A DNA stretch of 6,994 nucleotides from Campylobacteraceae bacterium (GTDB lineage Bacteria; Campylobacterota; Campylobacteria; Campylobacterales; Campylobacteraceae). Made by a program: the position numbers and the translations under genes. The notes under the pieces are model-generated. The model searched no databases, had not been told where the DNA came from, and saw only the letters and a program-made list of their open reading frames with translations. Each line of letters starts with the position of its first letter. The stretch's first letter is position 1. Location: assembly GCA_031276365.1 (NCBI GenBank), contig JAISNG010000042.1, positions 1-6,994 on the forward strand, given 5' to 3'. Below, piece after piece: positions 1 through 5,974 of the stretch.

Positions 1-1179
1 TCCTTTGCCGCTCTCACCGGTGAATGCTATCTTTTCACCTTTTTCAATCTCCAAAGAAACATTGTCTATGACTTTTGTTTTATCATTGTACGAAAAACTC
101 ACATTTTGCAGAACGATTGAGCTGTTGAAATCTATCTTTTCATCGCCATACTCTTCAGAGTAAGCGCTCAAATCCTTATGTATAATGTCTAATGATTTTT
201 TTAAAAATATGATTTGATTGTAATTTCCAAGTATCCTTGAAATCCCTGGAAGCATTCTGTAAAGCGCCAAAGCATACATGGAGATGACAGGTATAATCAA
301 AGCGGGATTTTCATACTTTAACAAAAGATACAAAATAGCCGCCAAAATAGCTGAAAAACCTATCGATTCTATAATGTATCTCGGGGCAAATGATACCGTA
401 TAGGAGTTTGTATATGACTTTGAAAAATTGCCGCTTTCTCGTATGAAACTCTCCGTTATCTCCTTTTCATTGCCCTTTAACTTCAGGATTCTGAAGTTTC
501 CGAACGACGCGGTTATAAGTTTCAAAAAATTCTCCTGCGACCTGCTGCGTCTCTCTCCCTGCGTATTTGCTATCTTATTTATAATCCTTATAACCACAAA
601 CACGCTCGCGCCCATAATCAAAGTCAGCCCCAAAGTCATCTTAAATCTTACATACAGCAAAAGTACATAAAAAAATATGACTGTAAAAATTTCGGAGAAC
701 AGCATTAAAATATTTTGGATTAGAAAACTCAAGTTCAGCGTCTCGTTGGATACTACTTTGATGATGGCGGAAGAGTTATATTTGACGATATTTTTATATG
801 GCATATGAAGGTAGTTTTTGAACAGAGAGTTTGCAAATTTGCCGAAATTATCAAACGCAAATTTATTTAAAAAATAGGTAAATACAAGCGAATACACACC
901 TCTAAAAAGATAAAAGACGACTAGAAAAATACCAAAATATAGAATAAAACTCTGCTTATCGCTAAAGCCAAAAAAGTCATAAGCTATCTTGTAATATCCG
1001 CCGTCTATTATGTCAGGATTGGACGCCATAGAGATAAAAGGCATAATGGCAGAGATGCTCGCCATCTCAAGCACAGAAAATAAAATCGTGCAGCAGAGCA
1101 TAATAAGCAGTATTATTTTGGTCTTTTTATCCAAAATAGCTCTTAGTTTTTTAATCACGCTCTCTTTATCTTTTTTCAT
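1..1179 (-). CDS. pglK: PglK-type ABC flippase for lipid-linked oligosaccharide (3' part missing)
   Basis: This is an ABC half-transporter of the exporter type, and 393 codons are visible before the window edge. The family hydrolyses ATP to flip undecaprenyl-diphosphate-linked glycan from the cytoplasmic to the periplasmic leaflet. Residues 1-330 form the membrane domain, with hydrophobic segments near 21-48, 78-103, 153-177, 181-199, 268-288 and 292-311. The stretch at about 50-72 would be the periplasmic region that carries the short external helix in PglK structures. The nucleotide-binding domain starts near 350, with an A-loop tyrosine in FSY (364), and the fragment ends inside Walker A (GESGKG, 388-393). 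Matches recalled from C. jejuni PglK include ISAIMPFISMAS, the ALYRMLP region and GEKIAF-GESG. The ATG at 1179 overlaps the end of fcl by 14 nt, and AAAGG lies about 15 nt upstream, which is far. A GTG at 1158 aligns with the C. jejuni start and is an alternative. A general MsbA-like lipid exporter is less likely given pglB in the same operon. Confidence 0.88.
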   Translation of the reverse strand, partial: MKKDKESVIKKLRAILDKKTKIILLIMLCCTILFSVLEMASISAIMPFISMASNPDIIDGGYYKIAYDFFGFSDKQSFILYFGIFLVVFYLFRGVYSLVFTYFLNKFAFDNFGKFANSLFKNYLHMPYKNIVKYNSSAIIKVVSNETLNLSFLIQNILMLFSEIFTVIFFYVLLLYVRFKMTLGLTLIMGASVFVVIRIINKIANTQGERRSRSQENFLKLITASFGNFRILKLKGNEKEITESFIRESGNFSKSYTNSYTVSFAPRYIIESIGFSAILAAILYLLLKYENPALIIPVISMYALALYRMLPGISRILGNYNQIIFLKKSLDIIHKDLSAYSEEYGDEKIDFNSSIVLQNVSFSYNDKTKVIDNVSLEIEKGEKIAFTGESGKG

Positions 1180-2125
1180 TGAAGATTTTATACACCTTTC
1201 TTATCCCGTCTTCCAACACCGTTTTGTATCTCCAGCCTAAATTTGACAGTTTTGTTACATCACAGAGTTTTTGCATAACGCCGTCGGGTTTTGTCGCATC
1301 AAACACAAACTCTCCCTCAAATCCGACAACTTTTTTGATAATACTTGCCAGCTCTCTTATAGTTAAATCTTCGCCCGTTCCTATATTGATATGCGTATTT
1401 CTTATCTCTTTTTTATCTTTAATCAAATCCTTAAAATCAACATTTTCCATGATAAACACACAGGCATCCGCCATATCTTCACTATATAAAAACTCTCTTC
1501 TTGGAGTACCGCTGCCCCAAATCTCCACTGTTTTTTTGCCATTTATCTTAGCTTCATGTATTTTTCTCAAAAGTGCTGGCAACACATGTGATGTGTTCAA
1601 ATCAAAATTATCATTTGGTCCGTAAAGATTCGTCGGCATGACGGATATAAAATTTGTCCCGTACTGCACATTATAACTCTCGCACATTTTTATTCCTGCG
1701 ATTTTGGCTATTGCGTAAGGTTCATTCGTGTACTCCATAGAGCTTGTCAAAAGAGATTCTTCACTTATAGGCTGTGGTGCATTTTTGGGATAGATGCAAC
1801 TGGAACCCAAAAACAGCAGTTTTTTTACACCGTTTCTGTAACTTTGATATATGATATTGTTTTGAATCTGCATATTTTCATATATAAAATCAGCTCTGTA
1901 TGTATTGTTTGCCAAAATACCGCCGACTTTGGCAGCGGCTAAAAAAACATATTCTATCTTCTCTTTTGCAAAAAATTCTCTGACTTGTTGCTGTTCCGTT
2001 AAATCAAGTTCATTATGCATCTTTACGACTATATTTTTATACCCTTTTTGAAGCAGATTTTTAACTATCGCGCTTCCGACCAAACCTCTGTGTCCAGCTA
2101 CATAAATTTTGCTGTTTTTATCCAT
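1166..2125 (-). CDS. fcl: GDP-L-fucose synthase
   Basis: The 319-residue protein is a full-length short-chain dehydrogenase/reductase of the extended type. It carries out the 3,5-epimerisation and NADPH-dependent 4-reduction of GDP-4-keto-6-deoxy-D-mannose to GDP-L-fucose in the cytoplasm. The nucleotide-binding loop is GHRGLVGSA (11-19). The catalytic set known from the E. coli enzyme (Ser107, Cys109, Tyr136, Lys140, His179) is present shifted by one: S108 and C110 in SSCIYP, Y137 and K141 in YAIAK, and H180 in TSHVLPALLRK. Retention of the cysteine and histidine that serve the epimerase step favours Fcl over a simple GDP-rhamnose-forming reductase (Rmd). The start codon follows the gmd stop directly (TAA-ATG, no gap), and a weak GAGG lies 12 nt upstream, so translation is probably coupled. 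Its product pool is fed by the three genes upstream in the operon. The gene is also called wcaG in colanic acid clusters. Confidence 0.95.
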   Translation of the reverse strand: MDKNSKIYVAGHRGLVGSAIVKNLLQKGYKNIVVKMHNELDLTEQQQVREFFAKEKIEYVFLAAAKVGGILANNTYRADFIYENMQIQNNIIYQSYRNGVKKLLFLGSSCIYPKNAPQPISEESLLTSSMEYTNEPYAIAKIAGIKMCESYNVQYGTNFISVMPTNLYGPNDNFDLNTSHVLPALLRKIHEAKINGKKTVEIWGSGTPRREFLYSEDMADACVFIMENVDFKDLIKDKKEIRNTHINIGTGEDLTIRELASIIKKVVGFEGEFVFDATKPDGVMQKLCDVTKLSNLGWRYKTVLEDGIRKVYKIFNEKR

Positions 2126-3241
2126 TTATTCAAAATACCTCAATGTTTTAAAACCTTTAGCCTGCAAAAACATATCTTTTTCAGCCAAATTTATATCACC
2201 CTCTATCATCTCTCTAACCAAATCTTGAAGGTCATACTCAGGCACCCAGCCCAATTTTTCTCTTGCTTTTGTGGGATCTCCTATGAGCAAATCTACCTCC
2301 GTAGGTCTAAAATACCGCTCATCTACCGCTACCACCTCTTTACCTGTTTGTAGTTTGTAATCAGGATTTGAACAGGATTTTACAAATGCTCTCTCATAAA
2401 GCCCTTCACCGATGAACTCCAGTTCAATCCCAACTTCTCTAAAAGCAAGCCTTACAAACTCTCTTACTTCTGTTGTAACTCCTGTTGCTATTACCCAGTC
2501 TTCGGCCTTGTCAGCCTGTAAAATCATCCACATCATACGAATATAATCTTTCGCGTGTCCCCAATCTCTCTTTGACGACAAGTTTCCAAGATAGAGCTTG
2601 TCCTGCAATCCAAGCGCTATTTTACTGACTGCTCTTGTTATCTTTCTTGTTACAAAAGTTTCGCCTCTTATCGGTGATTCGTGGTTAAACAGTATTCCGT
2701 TGCAGGCAAAAATATCGTAAGCTTCTCTGTAATTTACGGTTATCCAATATGCATACATTTTTGCTGCAGCATAAGGCGAACGCGGATAAAACGGAGTTGT
2801 CTCCTTTTGCGGAATCTCCTGCACCTTGCCGAAAAGCTCGCTTGTACTTGCCTGATAAATTTTCGTCTTTTTTGTAAGTCCTAAAAGCCGTATGGCTTCC
2901 AAAAGCCTTAAAGTTCCTATACCGTCGGCATTTGCCGTGTATTCGGGTGTTTCAAAACTCACATGCACATGGCTCATCGCAGCAAGATTATAAATCTCAT
3001 CCGGCTGAACCTCCTGTATTATCCTTGTAAGATTCATGCTGTCCGTCATATCGCCGTAATGAAGGATAAAATTCAACTCCCCTTCATGTGGATCTTGATA
3101 CAGATGGTCTATCCTGTCAGTATTGAACAAAGACGCTCTTCTTTTAATCCCGTGAACTTCATATCCCTTATTTAATAAAAATTCAGCCAGATATGCGCCG
3201 TCTTGTCCAGTAACTCCAGTAATTAAAGCTCTTTTTGACAT
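2126..3241 (-). CDS. gmd: GDP-mannose 4,6-dehydratase
   Basis: This cytoplasmic enzyme of the extended short-chain dehydrogenase family converts GDP-D-mannose to GDP-4-keto-6-deoxy-D-mannose, the branch-point intermediate for GDP-L-fucose, GDP-rhamnose, perosamine and colitose. The length of 371 residues is normal for the family. The Rossmann loop is GVTGQDGAYLAE (9-20). The catalytic residues are T133 and E135 in ASTSELFG, plus Y157 and K161 in YAAAK. The family blocks FYPRSPYA, ACNGILFNHESP, RGETFVTRKITRA and RDWGHAKDY are all present, followed by the conserved C-terminal motifs VDERYFRPTEVD and GDPTKAREKLGW. The start lies 3 nt after the manC stop and is preceded by the best ribosome binding site in the window. 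The next gene is fcl, so the intermediate most likely goes to GDP-L-fucose. No truncation or missing residue is seen. Confidence 0.97.
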   Translation of the reverse strand: MSKRALITGVTGQDGAYLAEFLLNKGYEVHGIKRRASLFNTDRIDHLYQDPHEGELNFILHYGDMTDSMNLTRIIQEVQPDEIYNLAAMSHVHVSFETPEYTANADGIGTLRLLEAIRLLGLTKKTKIYQASTSELFGKVQEIPQKETTPFYPRSPYAAAKMYAYWITVNYREAYDIFACNGILFNHESPIRGETFVTRKITRAVSKIALGLQDKLYLGNLSSKRDWGHAKDYIRMMWMILQADKAEDWVIATGVTTEVREFVRLAFREVGIELEFIGEGLYERAFVKSCSNPDYKLQTGKEVVAVDERYFRPTEVDLLIGDPTKAREKLGWVPEYDLQDLVREMIEGDINLAEKDMFLQAKGFKTLRYFE

Positions 3242-3244
3242 CGT

Positions 3245-4603
3245 CTATCCTCTCTTAAAATCGTCTTCTATTCTTACTATATCATCTTCGCCTGTATATT
3301 TTCCAACCTGTGCCTCTATTAAAACGAGTGGGATTTTACCCGGATTTTCCAGTCTGTGGATATCCCCTGATTTTATATACGTGGATTCATTTTCTCTAAC
3401 CAAAAAACTCTTGTCGTTTATCGTAACCTTCGCAGTTCCGCTAACAACTATCCAATGTTCGTTTCTGTGAAAATGTTTTTGCAGGCTTAATCGTTTATTT
3501 GGCTTAACCTCTATCTTTTTGATTTTGTAGCCGTCGCCGACTTCCAAAACTTCGTAAGTTCCCCAAGGTCTACTTGCCTTTACATGCAAGGCCGTCAAAT
3601 CTTTTTTTGCGCCCTGCCCCAACTGTGCCACGATATCCTTAACCTTTTGCGAACTCCCTTTTTTAGATATCAAAAGCGCATCTTTCGTATCCACGACTAT
3701 CAAATCATTAACGTCAATAAGCGCCACTTCCTTATCTGCCAAAATAAGATTGTTTGAGCTGTCATGATTTTGCGGCATCTCAAGCGAAAGAGCGTCAAAA
3801 CTTCCAACATCGCTCCAGATTATATCACTCGGCACAACAGCCACATTTGAGCTTTTCTCTATGAGCGCATAATCTATACTGATATCATCTATACGCATCA
3901 TATCTTGAATGTCTATGCGGACAAGTTTTTCAAAACAACCCGTTTTGCCGTCCGTTTTTGCATTTTCAAAGGCTTTAGACGCGGCGTCATAAATATTTGC
4001 AGCGTGTTTTTTTAGCTCTTGCAAAAAAATGCCAATTTTGAAGCAGAACATACCGCTGTTCCAGTAATAATTACCGCTTTTAATATACTCTTCGGCAGTT
4101 TTAACATCAGGCTTTTCTTTGAAACTCTTGACGCGAAATCCGTCAGCCTCAATATACCCAAAACCCGTTTCGGGATAAGCGGGCTTAATGCCAAAAGTTA
4201 CCAAAAAACCTTTTTGCGCCAAATCCCGCGCTTTTTGCAAAACATCTCCGTAGCCTTTTTTATTTTTTATCAAATGGTCGCTTGGCGTTACAAGCGCGAT
4301 GCTTTCGCTATCAAGTCCAAAAGCTGCCAAAGCTATGGCTGCAGCTGTATTTCTGCCTACAGTTTCCAAAATGCAGCTGCTATTTTTTGCCTCGTCCAAC
4401 TCCTCAAGCTGTTCCATAGCCAAAAAATATTGCTGCTCATTCGAAACTATGACAGAATTTTTGCAATACGGCGCATTTCGCTTGGCTGTCAATTGGAAAA
4501 GCGATTTGTTGTCAAAAAGTTTGATAAACTGCTTCGGCATTAATTTGCGGGATAACGGCCAAAGTCTTGTGCCGCTTCCTCCAGATAATATTATATTTGT
4601 CAT
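3245..4603 (-). CDS. manC: Mannose-1-phosphate guanylyltransferase / mannose-6-phosphate isomerase (bifunctional)
   Basis: This cytoplasmic enzyme has two domains. The N-terminal nucleotidyltransferase makes GDP-mannose from mannose-1-P and GTP. The C-terminal cupin is a type II phosphomannose isomerase linking fructose-6-P to mannose-6-P. From the ATG at 4603 it has 452 residues, in the normal range. The nucleotide-binding signature is GGSGTRLWPLSR, followed by PKQF (residues 8-26). Then come PSDHLI (about 108-113), ETGFGYIEA (145-153), FKEKP (161-165), YWNSGMF (180-186) and a DYALIEKS block near 245. The cupin runs from RPWGTYEV (about 345) through LSLQKHFHRNEHWIVVSGTA (372-391) to GEDDIVR near the end. 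The ATG at 4603 is preferred over the in-frame GTG at 4612 because it gives the family's usual N-terminus (MTNIILSGG) and an ATGA overlap with the manB stop. It is related to AlgA and CpsB. Confidence 0.95.
   Translation of the reverse strand: MTNIILSGGSGTRLWPLSRKLMPKQFIKLFDNKSLFQLTAKRNAPYCKNSVIVSNEQQYFLAMEQLEELDEAKNSSCILETVGRNTAAAIALAAFGLDSESIALVTPSDHLIKNKKGYGDVLQKARDLAQKGFLVTFGIKPAYPETGFGYIEADGFRVKSFKEKPDVKTAEEYIKSGNYYWNSGMFCFKIGIFLQELKKHAANIYDAASKAFENAKTDGKTGCFEKLVRIDIQDMMRIDDISIDYALIEKSSNVAVVPSDIIWSDVGSFDALSLEMPQNHDSSNNLILADKEVALIDVNDLIVVDTKDALLISKKGSSQKVKDIVAQLGQGAKKDLTALHVKASRPWGTYEVLEVGDGYKIKKIEVKPNKRLSLQKHFHRNEHWIVVSGTAKVTINDKSFLVRENESTYIKSGDIHRLENPGKIPLVLIEAQVGKYTGEDDIVRIEDDFKRG
3248..3255 (-). 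promoter_or_regulatory. Ribosome binding site of gmd
   Basis: The sequence AGAGAGGA on the minus strand ends 6 nt before the gmd ATG, which is good Shine-Dalgarno spacing. It lies within the last codons of manC, so ribosomes finishing manC would pass directly over it. It is the clearest such site in the window. Other junctions have only weak or badly spaced purine tracts and probably depend on coupling to the upstream gene. Confidence 0.7.
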
Positions 4604-5973
4604 AAACCGCACTCTATTATTTTTACTACAGCCTCTTGCATCGCGTTTTGATACTCTTGCATTTTCTCCTGACTTTTAGCCTCAAATCTCGCCACAAGCA
4701 CAGGCGTGGTATTGGAAGCGCGGATAAGTCCCCAGCCCTCTTCAAACACAACTCTCACGCCGTCTATCTCAATAATATCTTTTATTTTCGGAAAATTTTG
4801 CGGCGGCGCTTTCAAAAAGAGTTTGAGTTTTTCTATAATGCGAAACTTTTCGTCTTCTTTGGTCGGAATTTTTAGCTCGTCTGTTGAGTACATTTTCGGC
4901 AGACGCGACAACTCTTCGTCCAAATCAATCTCGTTTTGCAGCAATTCAAGCGTTCTTAACATCGCATAAATCGCATCGTCATAACCAAAATATCTATCGT
5001 TGAAAAATATATGTCCGCTCACTTCAGCGGCGATATCTATCCTGCTCTCGCGCATTTTCATCTTGAGATTGCTGTGTCCTGTCTTATACATGTATGCATG
5101 ACCTCTTTTATTTATCTCCTCATACATGACTTGAGAGCATTTGACTTCGCCTAAGATTTGCGGATTTTTCAGCATTTTTGAGTAGAAAATAACAAGTTCA
5201 TCGCCCTTAAAATTATTTTTCTGCGTCAAAACGGCTATCCTGTCCGCATCGCCGTCAAACGCAAATCCTATATCATACTCTTTTGATGCAAGCTCTTTTT
5301 TTATATCGCGAAGATTTTTCTCTTCCGTGGGGTCTGGGTGATGGTTCGGAAAAGTGCCGTCAGGTTCGGCAAATAAAATCTTTGCATTTAGATTTAACCG
5401 TTTGACAAGTTCCGTGACGACAACACCCGCTGCGCCGTTTCCGCAGTCTATGACGATTTTGGTTTGGAGATTTTTCAAATGTTTAAAATGTTCGGCAAGA
5501 AAATTGATATATTCGTTTTTTGTATCAATTTTGTCGCATGTCATATCGCCCCAGATTTTTAACTTTTCATACTCTTCACTTACTTCAAGACCCAATCTTT
5601 CTATATCTTCGCCAAAAAACGGCAAACGGTTGAGCGTAATCTTAAAACCGTTGTATTCTGGAGGATTGTGAGAGCCTGTTATCATGATGGTAGCGCCTAC
5701 TCTATTTTCACTCTCAAAAAATCCGGCAAAATAGTTGCATGGCGTCGGTACAAGTCCCATATTTTTTACTTTTACGCCCGCATATGTAAGTCCTGCAACA
5801 AGCCAGCTGAAAATCTTTTTTGAGTGAACTCTCGCATCATATCCGATACCAACCTGCGCGCTGATTTGTAAAATCTTTTTTCCAAGAAAATAGCCTGTCG
5901 CCTTTACGCTCTTTTCATTCAAATCCTGCTCAAAAATACCTCTGATATCGTACTCTCTAAAAATATGACGCAT
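4600..5973 (-). CDS. manB: Phosphomannomutase / phosphoglucomutase
   Basis: The 457-residue protein belongs to the alpha-D-phosphohexomutase superfamily, close in length and motifs to Pseudomonas AlgC. It interconverts mannose-6-P and mannose-1-P (and probably the glucose phosphates) in the cytoplasm, supplying ManC. The phosphoserine loop is TGSHNPPEYNGFK with S101 as the phosphorylated serine. The metal-binding loop is DGDADR (240-245). The sugar-recognition loop is EVSGH (317-321), in a context (HIFFNDRYFGYDD) typical of dual-specificity enzymes. The C-terminal phosphate-binding loop is RASNTTP (418-424). The first residue of the usual GE-x-SGH motif is alanine here (A316), while the catalytic-pocket glutamate, serine, glycine and histidine are kept. 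The start lies 1 nt after the pglB stop, and its 3' end overlaps manC by 4 nt, so it is part of the same transcript. Dual use of glucose phosphates is inferred from family membership. Confidence 0.95.
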   Translation of the reverse strand: MRHIFREYDIRGIFEQDLNEKSVKATGYFLGKKILQISAQVGIGYDARVHSKKIFSWLVAGLTYAGVKVKNMGLVPTPCNYFAGFFESENRVGATIMITGSHNPPEYNGFKITLNRLPFFGEDIERLGLEVSEEYEKLKIWGDMTCDKIDTKNEYINFLAEHFKHLKNLQTKIVIDCGNGAAGVVVTELVKRLNLNAKILFAEPDGTFPNHHPDPTEEKNLRDIKKELASKEYDIGFAFDGDADRIAVLTQKNNFKGDELVIFYSKMLKNPQILGEVKCSQVMYEEINKRGHAYMYKTGHSNLKMKMRESRIDIAAEVSGHIFFNDRYFGYDDAIYAMLRTLELLQNEIDLDEELSRLPKMYSTDELKIPTKEDEKFRIIEKLKLFLKAPPQNFPKIKDIIEIDGVRVVFEEGWGLIRASNTTPVLVARFEAKSQEKMQEYQNAMQEAVVKIIECGL

Positions 5974-5974
5974 T

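Noticed and set aside
122..136. Bacterial sequon D-F-N-S-S in the PglK product as a glycosylation site
   Set aside because: It matches D/E-x-N-x-S/T but lies just before the cytoplasmic nucleotide-binding domain, where PglB cannot act.
428..670. Plus-strand open frames (428-670 and 1010-1240) that might be small membrane proteins
   Set aside because: The minus strand here encodes the membrane domain of the ABC transporter without interruption from 1179 to 1. The hydrophobic look of the plus frames is a by-product.
1531..1537. Seven-base A/T runs (for example near 1531, 3598 and 4024) as phase-variation tracts
   Set aside because: They are short A/T runs typical of AT-rich coding DNA. No long G/C tract of the kind that switches Campylobacterota surface genes was seen, and all reading frames are intact.
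1179..1625. Plus-strand open frame of 148 codons opposite fcl
   Set aside because: It is antisense to conserved fcl coding sequence, rich in Ser/Phe/Leu as expected from reading the complement of a charged AT-rich gene, with no convincing family.
4019..4543. Plus-strand open frame of 174 codons opposite manC
   Set aside because: It lies wholly antisense to manC, whose motifs are intact across the region. The translation shows no recognisable domain and has shadow-like composition.
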